The notes under the pieces were generated by a model. That model worked only from the letters and a program-made list of their open reading frames with translations. It was not told the origin of the DNA and did no database searches. Below, piece by piece: positions 8,283 to 17,237 of a DNA stretch of 64,000 nt. Origin of the DNA: DAITQM01 sp036832975 (GTDB lineage: Bacteria > Pseudomonadota > Gammaproteobacteria > Xanthomonadales > Wenzhouxiangellaceae). Every line of letters starts with the position of its first letter. Position 1 is the stretch's first letter. Location: positions 62,001-126,000 of the forward strand of contig DAITQM010000002.1 of the NCBI GenBank assembly GCA_036832975.1, written 5' to 3'. The position numbers were made by a program, and so were the translations under genes.

Positions 8283-11129
8283 TTATTGCCTTTTCCCGGC
8301 TTCTGTATCGCTCATGGCCAAAGCAAGTTCGCCGTAGCATCGCGAATACTCGCGCGCCATGTTGTGACAACTCCCATCAGTCTGCACCTTTTTCTGCCAC
8401 ATCCTCACACTTCGTGCCGCCCGGGACCATTGCTCTGGCTCACGGACAATGTCTCGTATCAGATCCCGTACCGCCTGACTGGTCGGACATGTCAGCACCC
8501 AGCCTCCGCCGCAAGCCCTGATGCGCTCTGCCACTGCACCGAGATCATACCCGATGACCGGAAGGCCTGCAGCCCACAACTCGGTCAGGGTGTGGCACCA
8601 GGTTTCCGGCCAGATGGAAAGCACCGCGCCTGCGTGCGGCCTGATTTCCTCAACCCGTGCCAGGAATTCGTTACGAGCGTAGGGTCCGTGGAAAATCACG
8701 TTTTTTGGTGGGACTCCGTCCAGCCAGCGGCCCAGCAAATGGATTTCATAATTACCATCTATCGCACACCGGGCAAGTTCCCTCACGATTCCGGCGCCCT
8801 TGGCCAGGGTCAGATTGCCGGGCACGAGCAGACGAATCGGCTCATCCGGGGCGATGGCGGGTTGTGGCGGCAGGAAGTGCCCGAAATCGCGCCCGTGTGG
8901 GATGATGTGGAACAGCCGCCCGGCCAGCGCTGGATGATTGTCGAGCACGATCTGGCGCGCCGTCTGCGAGGTCGTCACCAGCGCGTCGCAGTGCTCGAGC
9001 GCATCTGAAAACGCTCTCTTCCAGCCGTGGACGGCTGCGTGCTTCAGCGCCGGGACGTTTTCATCGGGCCAGAGTTCCGGTGTGCAATGGCCTTGCGTTG
9101 TGGTACAGCGCCCCCCGCAAAAGACCAGGTTCTCGTCGAGCAACTTGACAGTCGGGCAGACGGTGTAATAGTCGTGGAACGAAAATACCACCGGAATCCA
9201 CATCCGATTCGCGACGTCGAGCAGGCCCAGCCCATGCAGTGCGATATGCCGGACGTGGACGAGCTCGATGGTGTACTCGTGGAGCCACTGCGCCACGATC
9301 GCGTCGTATTCGTCGCTGGCGTGCGGAAACGCGCGGATCGGCTCGGCCAGGACCGCATGGTCCAGCGGCACGAACTCGCCTGCGCGGTAGCTGAAAAGCT
9401 CCAGCAACTTGCCGTCTGAGCGCAGCAGCATCGTCTCGCAGTCCCCGGCAAGTGCGTCCATCAGGTCGCGGTTGGTCAGCCAGGTGCCGCCTTGTTCATG
9501 CAGGGCGGCGATGACATAGAGCACCCGCGGCTTGACCGTGTCGCCTTCGGCTTGCAGAACCTCGACGATATCGGCGACGCGTTGCCGGGCCTGGGTCAGG
9601 CCGGTCGAACCGAGAAACGCAGCGACTCGGTCGGCGTAGTCGGGGTATCGCTGGTTGACGACCGCAAGGCCCTGTTTCGCGAGCAGGTCGCGCCGGCTGC
9701 CGAAGCTAGCTGATCGATGATGGAAAACATATGTCGAGTCATCAACGATATGCAGCCAGTTTTTTTGCACTGCTCGCATGCAGAAGTCGTTTTCCTCGCC
9801 ATACCCACATGGAAATGCCTGCTCGTCGAATTCGCCGATTTCGTCAATGCATGCACGGCGAACGTACATGCAGAATCCATTCCCGGTCGGCGTGACAGGT
9901 CGAACCCGCAGCGATGCCTGGGCCACTGCACGAGCGATGGCAGTCGTCGAAATCGACTGGGGCAAGGGGTTCTCGCGATTGATCTCGGGAGCCGAGAATG
10001 CGCCGGCATTGTTGGAAAGCGCGGTTGCCGTGGCAGTGCGCTCGCCCGAATAGGCACTCAGACGCAGCCTGCCGAGCCAGCCCGGTCCGACCTGCGTATC
10101 GGCATTCAACAGCACCACATCGTTGCGACCGGCATGCTGGATGCCACGATTGATCGTTCTGGTATAGCCCTGATTTTCCTTGTTTTCGAGCATCTCCAGG
10201 CGCGGGTCCGATCGATGGGCATCGAGGACCTGGCGAACGCGTTCATCCGTGCTGGCGTCGTCGATCACCACGATTCGCGCTGCCCGTGGCGTGTGGCGCG
10301 CAACTGCCGCCAGGCAGGCTTCAAGCTCGTCCGGCGCGTTGTAGACGGGAATGATGACGGAAACCCCTGGCGCATGCGCCATTTGCGCCAGTGCCTCGGC
10401 GACATCCGTCCTGCGCGCCCGGAAACAAGCATCGCGCCGACGGCAGATGGAATCCCACCAGAAGGCCTGCTCGGCTGCGGGCCGGGTTTTCAGCCCGTCC
10501 CGATGACCGCCTTGGGCATGATGAACCAGCGGGTTCTCGCCGGCGCACTGGGCGCCCAGCTGCGTCTCACCGTACCAGGCCGTGTCGAACCACGGGCTGG
10601 GGTCGCGGCCCTCATCGGCGCCGAAGACCAGGTAATGGATCAGTGGATTGACACCAGCCACTGCGACGTCGGGATACCGCGCCTGATACCATGCGGAATC
10701 GAATTCCGGGTGGGGTGAGCGCCCTTCCTTGCCGCCGGAGACAATGAAGTGCTCCAGCGGGTCAATTCCGGCTTTTGCGACCGCGGGGTTCTGCAACCGG
10801 TACCAGTCGGGGTCGAACAGCGGATGGGTGGCGGGCCGTTGGTCCACCGGCAACGAAAGGTAATGTTCCAGCGGCGTGCGGCGGCCCCGACTCGCATGGC
10901 CGAGTTGCCGACGGTACCAGTCGGGATCGAACAGCGGGTGCGGCCAGCGGCCCTCGGTGGCGCCTGCGACGACATAGTGCAGCGCCGGGTCCATTCCAGA
11001 ATCGCGCACGTCGGGATATCGATTCAGGTACCAGGCACTGTCAAACAGTGCACTGGCAGTGATTCTGGCCGCCCGTCGCTTCAGGCACCACTGCCGCAAC
11101 CGCGTGGTGATGGAAAGATTTCGTGACAT
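8283..11129 (-). CDS. DWYL-repeat protein with GT2 and GT4 glycosyltransferase domains
   Basis: 948 residues. Residues 25-215 contain five repeats of the form FDxxWYxxxYPDVxxxGxxPLxHY, the same family as in the next gene downstream. Residues 255-500 are a GT2 (GT-A fold) glycosyltransferase: VSVIIPVYNAPDELEACL, then DDASTD at 291-296, LLNADTQV near 341-348 as the metal-binding region, and GYGEENDFCMR as the catalytic-base region. Residues about 535-930 are a GT4-type GT-B domain with SFHDYYTVCP, PHGRDF and a C-terminal PETWCHTLTELWAAGLPVIG. No membrane segments are visible. It lies 150 bases upstream of the 1623-residue protein on the same strand, so co-transcription and physical association through the repeats are plausible. 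Inferred role: extending a cell-surface polysaccharide with two different transferase activities. Confidence 0.88.
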   Translation of the reverse strand: MSRNLSITTRLRQWCLKRRAARITASALFDSAWYLNRYPDVRDSGMDPALHYVVAGATEGRWPHPLFDPDWYRRQLGHASRGRRTPLEHYLSLPVDQRPATHPLFDPDWYRLQNPAVAKAGIDPLEHFIVSGGKEGRSPHPEFDSAWYQARYPDVAVAGVNPLIHYLVFGADEGRDPSPWFDTAWYGETQLGAQCAGENPLVHHAQGGHRDGLKTRPAAEQAFWWDSICRRRDACFRARRTDVAEALAQMAHAPGVSVIIPVYNAPDELEACLAAVARHTPRAARIVVIDDASTDERVRQVLDAHRSDPRLEMLENKENQGYTRTINRGIQHAGRNDVVLLNADTQVGPGWLGRLRLSAYSGERTATATALSNNAGAFSAPEINRENPLPQSISTTAIARAVAQASLRVRPVTPTGNGFCMYVRRACIDEIGEFDEQAFPCGYGEENDFCMRAVQKNWLHIVDDSTYVFHHRSASFGSRRDLLAKQGLAVVNQRYPDYADRVAAFLGSTGLTQARQRVADIVEVLQAEGDTVKPRVLYVIAALHEQGGTWLTNRDLMDALAGDCETMLLRSDGKLLELFSYRAGEFVPLDHAVLAEPIRAFPHASDEYDAIVAQWLHEYTIELVHVRHIALHGLGLLDVANRMWIPVVFSFHDYYTVCPTVKLLDENLVFCGGRCTTTQGHCTPELWPDENVPALKHAAVHGWKRAFSDALEHCDALVTTSQTARQIVLDNHPALAGRLFHIIPHGRDFGHFLPPQPAIAPDEPIRLLVPGNLTLAKGAGIVRELARCAIDGNYEIHLLGRWLDGVPPKNVIFHGPYARNEFLARVEEIRPHAGAVLSIWPETWCHTLTELWAAGLPVIGYDLGAVAERIRACGGGWVLTCPTSQAVRDLIRDIVREPEQWSRAARSVRMWQKKVQTDGSCHNMAREYSRCYGELALAMSDTEAGKRQ

Positions 11130-11428
11130 TCATCAAAGCTTTGCTGAGAGCCGGCAACACGATCAACAAGCATGATATCGGGACCTGTGGTTTTTGCTCA
11201 AGCCGTTCGTGGAGGGTGCGGATATGCTCGGGTGCAGGCCCCGCGGCCGGCCGGTGCGGCCTTGCGGCCGAGGCGTATAGATTCTATGTCTTCCGTCAAC
11301 CGAGTGCCTATCATAAATCCGGAACGGTAAGGGGAAAGTCCGATAAGCCTCGTATAATAAGGCCGGATCCCGATAGACTGGGGGGTTCTGATACAGCCTG
11401 GTATTGCCTTCAGGATTCAAGTCTGAAA
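11130..11428. other. Intergenic region between galU and the glycosyltransferases
   Basis: About 300 bases with no recognisable gene. It contains a plus-strand TATAAT at 11353-11358 without a convincing -35 box, and on the minus strand TTGACG followed after 14 bases by TATACG, which is too close for a good promoter. A promoter for the 948-residue gene is expected here but I cannot place it. Confidence 0.35.
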
Positions 11429-12322
11429 TTAAGCCGATTGGCCAATAATTGGAAAAACTTCAATCAATTCCTTGCGCAATTGTGGATCATTCAGGGCGAC
11501 CTCAAGAGTCGCTTTGACATAGCCGAAACGGGTGCCGCAATCGAAGCGCTTGCCGCGCAGAGGTACGGCATAGACCGGCTCTTCCTGGAGTAAAGCAGCA
11601 ATGCCGTCGGTTAATTGGACTTCACCGTTTGCACCAGGGGGCAGTCGCTTCAAATGATCGAAAATGCGTGGTGTAAGTAAATAACGTCCTATGACGCCCC
11701 AGCGCGAAGGAGCATCTTTAGGATGAGGCTTTTCTACTATACCGCCTAGACGGAACATTCCGCCGACTTTATCCGCAATTTCAATGACACCATGACTTTG
11801 GCAGTCGTCATCGGTAATCGGTACGACAGCAATAACCGTAGCCCCGGTACAGAGATAAGCATCATGCAGTTGAGCTAAACAAGTGTCTCCTTCCGGAGAC
11901 AATATTAAATCATCAGCAAGCAATACAAAGAAAGGCTCGTTATTTACAATTGGCTGCGCGCACAATATTGCATGGCCAAGCCCAAGGGGGCGTCCTTGAG
12001 GGAGATATAATTTAGTGATATCATCGGGTATCGTTTCTTGGTAACGGCGTAACAGTTCCTCTTTTCCGCCGCGCTTTAAGTGGGTTTCCAATTCGATGAT
12101 GCTATCAAAATGATCACTGATAGAATGTTTCATTCTGCTTGTTATGAAAATCAGTGTGTCAACGCCAGCGGAAACGGCTTCTTCTGCTGCGTATTGGATC
12201 AAGGGTTTGTCCACGACCGGCAACATTTCCTTTGGCGTGGATTTCGTCGCGGGTAAAAAACGGGTACCCAGCCCTGCGACGGGGAAAACCGCTTTCCGAA
12301 CATTGGAGGGTGAGTTGCTCAT
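11429..12322 (-). CDS. galU: UTP--glucose-1-phosphate uridylyltransferase
   Basis: Makes UDP-glucose from UTP and glucose-1-phosphate, the precursor used by the Ugd encoded at the left edge and by GalE. 297 residues, a normal bacterial GalU length. The nucleotide-binding signature FPVAGLGTRFLPATKS lies at residues 13-28, followed by PKEMLPVVDKPLIQY; LADDLI and the later VEKP segment fit the family. ATG at 12322, with no strong ribosome-binding site. The gene is somewhat AT-richer than the genes right of 12.5 kb. A galE remnant lies 24 bases upstream on the same strand, so the two were probably once an operon. Confidence 0.95.
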   Translation of the reverse strand: MSNSPSNVRKAVFPVAGLGTRFLPATKSTPKEMLPVVDKPLIQYAAEEAVSAGVDTLIFITSRMKHSISDHFDSIIELETHLKRGGKEELLRRYQETIPDDITKLYLPQGRPLGLGHAILCAQPIVNNEPFFVLLADDLILSPEGDTCLAQLHDAYLCTGATVIAVVPITDDDCQSHGVIEIADKVGGMFRLGGIVEKPHPKDAPSRWGVIGRYLLTPRIFDHLKRLPPGANGEVQLTDGIAALLQEEPVYAVPLRGKRFDCGTRFGYVKATLEVALNDPQLRKELIEVFPIIGQSA

Positions 12323-12346
12323 TAGGATTGAAAATGATTCACTGCT

Positions 12347-12499
12347 TCAGTAACGTGGGTTCTGATGCCAGCGCCATGCTGGGTTAATAATGACATCAAG
12401 TGTATTGTACCGAGGTTTCCAATGCAATTTTGTTTGAGCGGCTTTGGAAGATGCCACTAAAATCGGTGGATCCCCGGCTCGTGCCGGTGCGATTTTATA
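12347..12499 (-). pseudogene. galE: UDP-glucose 4-epimerase, C-terminal remnant
   Basis: The last 50 codons of a minus-strand frame read YKIAPARAGDPPILV, then KLHWKPRYNTLDVII and AWRWHQN before the stop at 12349-12347. These match the C terminus of GalE, where PRRAGDP, GWKPRY and AWRWH are conserved. Upstream of about 12500 the frame loses all resemblance, and 190 bases further on the plus-strand BNR gene begins. About 85% of the gene is therefore missing. I read this as the scar of the recombination that brought the polysaccharide locus next to the core genes. Confidence 0.82.
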
Positions 12500-12688
12500 C
12501 AGCATTTTACATATCTTACGCCGGCAGACGACAGGGATTGCAGCGGTAACCGTCCCGTCGCGCGAGGTGATCCTGCCCGCTCCCGAGCGGAGGGCGGGTG
12601 AAGGCGGTATCGGCCTGAGCGGCGCGGTAGGAAATACGAAGCGTATCCGGTTATCATCGCCGGACAACGGTCAACAAGGAGTCATCCA

Positions 12689-15600
12689 ATGAAGCATCAT
12701 TCAATGAAAAACGAGCATCGTTTGTTGGCTTGCCGTCCGGGCGTTCCGGGGCTCGTCTTGTTGTTCTCCCTGGCGCTGCCTGCTATTTCCAGCGCGGGGC
12801 TCGATCCGGCCTTGCTGGCCGGGATGAAGGCCCGGGCTATCGGGCCGGCCGGGATGAGCGGCCGGGTCGCCGCGGTGGCGGCGGTGCCGTCGGACCCGAA
12901 TGTGATCTATGTCGGCGCGGCGACCGGCGGTGTCTGGAAATCAACCGACGGCGGCCTGGCGTTTACTCCGATTTTCGACCGCGAAGGGTTTCACGCAATC
13001 GGCGCCTTGGCGATCCACCCGCAGAATCCATCCGTGGTCTGGGTCGGCACCGGCGAGGGCAACACGCGCAACAGCGCCGGCCACGGCGGCGGGATCTACC
13101 GCTCGCTCGATGCCGGCCGCACGTGGCAGCGGATGGGGCTGGAGAGGACCGAGCGGATTCATCGCATCGTTCTTCATCCTTCCGATCCGAACGTGGTCTA
13201 TGCGACGGCGCTCGGTTCGATGTGGAAGGACAACGACGAGCGCGGCGTCTATCGCTCGCGCGACGGCGGCCGGTCGTGGGAGAAGATTCTGTATGTCGAT
13301 GAAAAAACCGGGGCCAGCGATCTGGTCATGGACCCGGAAAATCCGAACAAGCTCTTGGCCAGCACCTGGCAGTACCGGCGCTGGCCTTGGCTGTTCAAAT
13401 CGGGTGGCCCCGGATCCGGTCTGTGGCGCAGCTCCGACGGCGGCGATACGTGGACACGCTTGACCACCGCGGACGGATTGCCGAAGGGGGAATTGGGGCG
13501 GATCGGCCTGGCGATTGCGCCGAGCGATCCGAATCGGGTCTATGCGCTGGTCGAGGCGGAACAAAGTGCGATGTTGGCTTCGACCGACGGCGGCTACACT
13601 TTCGCCGCGGTCAACACCGAGCCCAATATCAGTGAGCGGCCGTTTTATTATTCCGATATTTACGTCGATCCCGAATGGCCGGATCGCGTTTACCGGCTGG
13701 CTACGGTGGCGCAAGTCTCCGATGACGGCGGCAAGACGTTCCAACCCTGGGTCATCTGGGACAAGATTCATCCCGATCACCACACCCTGTGGGTCGATCC
13801 CCATGACGGCCGCCACCTGCTGATCGGCAATGACGGCGGCGTCGGTGAATCGCGCGACCGCGGGGCGACCTGGCGCCACATGCGCACCCTGCCGGTGGCA
13901 CAGTTCTACCATGTCCGCACCGACAACGACCTGCCGTATCACGTTTACGGCGGTTTGCAGGACAACGGTTCGTGGCGCGGCCCGTCCGAAGTATGGGAAA
14001 ACGGCGGCATCCGCAACGCCCACTGGCAGGAAGTGGCGTTCGGCGATGGTTTCGATACCAGCCCCGATCCGGAAGACAGCCAGACCGGCTATGCCATGTC
14101 GCAGGGCGGCAACCTGGTGCGCTGGAACATGCACACCGGCGAACAGCTCGCCATCCGGCCGCCGGAAGTCGATCCGGAAGAAGAGTTACGGTTCAACTGG
14201 AACGCGGGGTTCGCGCCGGACCCGTTCGACCCGGCGACGATTTATTACGGCAGCCAGTTCGTGCACCGTTCGACCGACCGCGGCGCAAGCTGGGAGGTGA
14301 TCAGCCCCGATCTGACCAGCGACAATCCCGAGTGGCAGAAGCAGAAAGAAAGCGGCGGCCTGACTCCGGATGTCACCGCCGCCGAGAACTACACCACCAT
14401 CATCACCATCGCGCCAAGCCCGCATGAACGCGGTGTGTTGTGGGTCGGCACCGATGACGGCCGGGTGCATCTGACGCGCGACGGCGGGGCGCAGTGGACG
14501 CGGCTCGATCGGAAGGCGCGCGGCGTGCCCGAGGGAAGCTGGGTGCCGCACATCACGGTCTCGCCGCACGACCCAGGGACCGCGTTCGTTGTCTTCGACG
14601 ATCACCGGCGCGGTAATTTTGCGACTTATGCATTCCGGGTCGATGATTACGGCGCCCGCTGGACGTCGCTGGTGCACGGCGACATCGCGGGCCAGGCATT
14701 GATCGTCCAGCAGGACGTCGCCGATCCCGCTTTGCTGTTTCTCGGCACCGAGCTCGGGCTTTATTACAGCACCGACAGTGGCGGCTCGTGGGCGAAGTTC
14801 ACGCACGGCGTGCCGACCGCTTCGGTGATGGATTTGGCGATCCAGCCGCGTGAAAACGATCTGGTGCTGGGCACGCACGGCCGAGGTATTTTGATTATCG
14901 ACGACATCTCGCCATTGCGCCGGATCGCCGCGCTCGATCCGGCAACGCCGCTGGAGTTGTTCGACCCGCCCAGCGCCCAGCAGTATTCGGTCAAGCAGTC
15001 ACTCGGCGCACGCTTCCCGGGAGCAACCGAATTCCGCGGCGAGAATGCGCCCTATGGCGCGCTGATCACGTTTTATCTCGGTGCCGCCGACCTGCCGCAT
15101 CCGGATCCGGAAACCGAAAAGCAACGGCAGGCAAAGCAACCGGCAGCCGGCGGTAAGGACGGCGAAAAACAAGAAAGCGGTTCATCGCCCGCCGACAAAA
15201 ACAAAGTCACGCTTGAAATTCGCCGCGCCGACGGCGGCCTGGTGCGCAAGCTCGAGGTGGATGTCAGGCAGGGCATCAATCGCACCAGTTGGGATCTGAG
15301 CCGCGAGCCGTTGATCTCGCCGGTGCCGCCGCCGGCGTTTTTCGGGATACGCGGTGGACCCGAAGTACCGCCCGGTGAGTACCGTTTGACCGCCCGCTTC
15401 CGCGATCAACAGAAGCAGGCAGTGATCAACGTCAAGCCCGATCCGCGTGTCCCCGAGTTCGACAGCGCGGCGCAACAGGCGCGCGAAGCGGCGATCGAGC
15501 GCATTTCCGTCGCACAGGCCGACCTGACCGCCGCGATCCGCCGTCTCGGCGATTTCAAAACCGCGCTAGAAGCGCTCAAAGTACGGGCCGGTCTCGACAT

Positions 15601-15976
15601 CACAAGACGCAAGGAACGCGATCCGCTGCTCGACATCGACGACGACGATCCGCATCAGGCATTGATCAAACGCATCGACGATGCGCTCAAGGCGCTGAGC
15701 GAAGTGAACAATGCGCTGTGGACGCCGCCGATGAGCAAGGGCATCACCGATCGCAATACGCCGCTGCAGCAATTACAGACCCAGGCGTGGCAGGTGGGCG
15801 GAGCGCTTGCCGCGCCGAGCCCGGCGCAACTCGCTCACGTCGAACGCGCACAACGCGCGGCGCGGGAGGCGATCGATAAAGCCGACGGCTTCATCAACGA
15901 GCAGCAGCCAGGCTTCGAACAAGCCGCCGGCGACCTCGGTTACGGGCTTTTCCCTGCTTTGCCGGCGAGCGAATAG
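12689..15976 (+). CDS. Secreted BNR/YVTN-repeat (sortilin-like beta-propeller) protein
   Basis: 1095 residues. A signal peptide is visible (LVLLFSLALPAISSAG, cleavage near residue 33). Many repeats follow with the BNR pattern, for example GGVWKSTDGG, GGIYRSLDAGRTW, RGVYRSRDGGRSW and SGLWRSSDGGDTW, alternating with SDPNVIYVGAATG-type strands; this is the VPS10/sortilin-like propeller architecture. The C-terminal ~300 residues include a basic, lysine-rich linker near 810-835 and a helical tail. ATG at 12689 has AAGGAG about eight bases upstream. Such proteins are often annotated as glycosyl hydrolases, but I see no catalytic motif supporting that. Probable location is periplasm or cell surface; substrate unknown. 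It appears to be transcribed alone. Confidence 0.88.
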   Translation: MKHHSMKNEHRLLACRPGVPGLVLLFSLALPAISSAGLDPALLAGMKARAIGPAGMSGRVAAVAAVPSDPNVIYVGAATGGVWKSTDGGLAFTPIFDREGFHAIGALAIHPQNPSVVWVGTGEGNTRNSAGHGGGIYRSLDAGRTWQRMGLERTERIHRIVLHPSDPNVVYATALGSMWKDNDERGVYRSRDGGRSWEKILYVDEKTGASDLVMDPENPNKLLASTWQYRRWPWLFKSGGPGSGLWRSSDGGDTWTRLTTADGLPKGELGRIGLAIAPSDPNRVYALVEAEQSAMLASTDGGYTFAAVNTEPNISERPFYYSDIYVDPEWPDRVYRLATVAQVSDDGGKTFQPWVIWDKIHPDHHTLWVDPHDGRHLLIGNDGGVGESRDRGATWRHMRTLPVAQFYHVRTDNDLPYHVYGGLQDNGSWRGPSEVWENGGIRNAHWQEVAFGDGFDTSPDPEDSQTGYAMSQGGNLVRWNMHTGEQLAIRPPEVDPEEELRFNWNAGFAPDPFDPATIYYGSQFVHRSTDRGASWEVISPDLTSDNPEWQKQKESGGLTPDVTAAENYTTIITIAPSPHERGVLWVGTDDGRVHLTRDGGAQWTRLDRKARGVPEGSWVPHITVSPHDPGTAFVVFDDHRRGNFATYAFRVDDYGARWTSLVHGDIAGQALIVQQDVADPALLFLGTELGLYYSTDSGGSWAKFTHGVPTASVMDLAIQPRENDLVLGTHGRGILIIDDISPLRRIAALDPATPLELFDPPSAQQYSVKQSLGARFPGATEFRGENAPYGALITFYLGAADLPHPDPETEKQRQAKQPAAGGKDGEKQESGSSPADKNKVTLEIRRADGGLVRKLEVDVRQGINRTSWDLSREPLISPVPPPAFFGIRGGPEVPPGEYRLTARFRDQQKQAVINVKPDPRVPEFDSAAQQAREAAIERISVAQADLTAAIRRLGDFKTALEALKVRAGLDITRRKERDPLLDIDDDDPHQALIKRIDDALKALSEVNNALWTPPMSKGITDRNTPLQQLQTQAWQVGGALAAPSPAQLAHVERAQRAAREAIDKADGFINEQQPGFEQAAGDLGYGLFPALPASE

Positions 15977-15984
15977 AATCGACT

Positions 15985-16205
15985 TCGACGGGGTCATACC
16001 CCCTTCCTAACCTTCCCCCGCAAGCGAGGGAAGGCTTCTTTATTCACCCTCCCCCACTTGTGGGGGAGGGATGGGGAGGGGGAAAATAGACTTCGACGAT
16101 CATGCCTCCTTCCTAACCTTCCCCCGTAAGCGAGGGAAGGGACGAAAGGTAGCTTGCCGCAAGCGTGGGAGGGACGAGGGGCAGATTGCTGCGGGGCGGG
16201 AATGA
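15985..16205. repeat. Array of GC-rich palindromic intergenic repeats (left of parDE)
   Basis: Alternating units of the type CTTCCTAACCTTCCCCC, GCAAGCGAGGGAAGG and CCCTCCCCCACTTGTGGGG. Each forms a small hairpin. A unit beginning GACTTCGACGATCATGCC and ending in the AGCGAGGGAAGG hairpin recurs almost unchanged right of the toxin-antitoxin genes. The array ends with GATTGCTGCGGGGCGGGAATGACGA, which also recurs near 17176. Confidence 0.85.
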
Positions 16206-16219
16206 CGAGATTGGGACCA

Positions 16220-16507
16220 TCACTCGTCCTGCCAATCCTCCCGGCTATGCCGAATACGGATGATAAAAATATCTTCGTATTCGTCGATCGTGTAAAAAAT
16301 CAAGTGCGATTTGATCGGATGGACGCGCACCGGGGGCGATATTTCAGGACGTTCGCGAGCAGCCGCCGGGTGTTCGGCGAGAAAGCCGAATGTACTCTCA
16401 AGCAGGTCGTGATAACACTCCGCTTGCTTGATACCAAATTGTTCGACGCCGTGAAGGAAGATGGCGATAATATCCTCTTCAGCCTTGCGGCTTAGGGTAT
16501 AACCCAT
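16220..16507 (-). CDS. parE: ParE/RelE-family toxin
   Basis: 95 residues, normal for a type II toxin of the ParE/RelE fold. The N terminus YTLSRKAEEDIIAIF, a central YHDLLESTFGFLAEHP and the C-terminal beta strand IFIIRIRHSREDW are typical of ParE. ATG at 16507 overlaps the antitoxin stop by one base (TGATG), so translation is coupled. By family, the toxin inhibits DNA gyrase and is neutralised by the upstream ParD; gyrase as target is inferred, since RelE-like ribosome-dependent RNases share the fold. Confidence 0.88.
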   Translation of the reverse strand: MGYTLSRKAEEDIIAIFLHGVEQFGIKQAECYHDLLESTFGFLAEHPAAARERPEISPPVRVHPIKSHLIFYTIDEYEDIFIIRIRHSREDWQDE

Positions 16508-16758
16508 CAGGGTTTGACCGCGGGACGCGATTGCTGGCGGGCGATGGCTTTCAGCTCGCCCATCGAGCGATCGCCGGGGCCGCTTTCGATGCCTTCAGTG
16601 ACCAGTGCTTGAATGTGCGCAATTTTGGCAATGCGATCCTGATCCCGGCGGATCAGATCGCGCACGTAGTCGCTGACGTTGGCATAGTGCCCTGAGCTGG
16701 CCTGACTTTCGACCCATTGCTTCATGCTGTCGGGAATCGAGACATTCATGGTTGCCAT
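16507..16758 (-). CDS. parD: ParD-like antitoxin
   Basis: 83 residues from the ATG at 16758. A longer frame to 16860 exists, but its extra 34 residues are not ribbon-helix-helix-like. The N-terminal strand NVSIPDSMKQWVESQ followed by YANVSDYVRDLIRRDQ is the ribbon-helix-helix DNA-binding domain of ParD/CopG antitoxins; the C-terminal acidic and flexible part would wrap the toxin. ParD-ParE complexes usually repress their own promoter, so an operator is expected just upstream in 16759-16860. The pair lies between two similar repeat arrays. Confidence 0.88.
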   Translation of the reverse strand: MATMNVSIPDSMKQWVESQASSGHYANVSDYVRDLIRRDQDRIAKIAHIQALVTEGIESGPGDRSMGELKAIARQQSRPAVKP

Positions 16759-16859
16759 ATCCGAATACCTCCGGCGGACAATATGCCATGTATTGGCAAG
16801 CTTTGTCAATTTATCGCGTGTGGAAGGATCAAAGAGAGGGAAATCGCCTTCGACAATCA

Positions 16860-17205
16860 TGCCCCCTTCCTAACCTTCCCCCGCAAGCGAGGGAAGGAAC
16901 GAGGCGCGGATTGCCGCGAGCGGGGGGACTTCTTTATTTGCCCTCGCCCGCTTGCGGGGGGGGAGTATTTCTTTCTTCTCCCTCCCCCACTTGTGGGGGA
17001 GGGATGGGGAGGGGGAAAATAGACTTCGATGGTCATACCCCCTTCCTAACCTTCCCCCGCAAGCGAGGGAAGGGACTAGGCGCTGATTGCCGCAAGCGAG
17101 GGAGTAGGCGCTGATTGCCGCAAGCGGGGGGACTAGGCGCTGAATGCCGCCAGCGCGTTAAGGGACAAGGGGCGGATTGCTGCGGGGGCGGGAATGACGA
17201 TAATA
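16860..17205. repeat. Array of GC-rich palindromic intergenic repeats (right of parDE)
   Basis: Carries the same compound units as the array at 15985-16205, in the same orientation: CTTCGACAATCATGCC plus the CCTAACCTTCCCCCGC hairpin, the CCACTTGTGGGGGAGGG hairpin, then a shorter GATTGCCGCAAGCG unit repeated four times. No gene is visible. Its right end is 32 bases before the threonine synthase-like gene. Confidence 0.85.
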
Positions 17206-17237
17206 ATGGAGCGGATTGTTCACCTGGAGACAGGGCA

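Noticed and set aside
12941..14134. 397-codon minus-strand frame opposite the BNR protein
   Set aside because: Overlaps conserved BNR repeats on the other strand; no motif of its own.
12689..15976. Glycoside hydrolase or sialidase assignment for the BNR protein
   Set aside because: Only propeller repeats are visible; no catalytic Asp/Tyr/Glu-Arg set of a sialidase could be placed.
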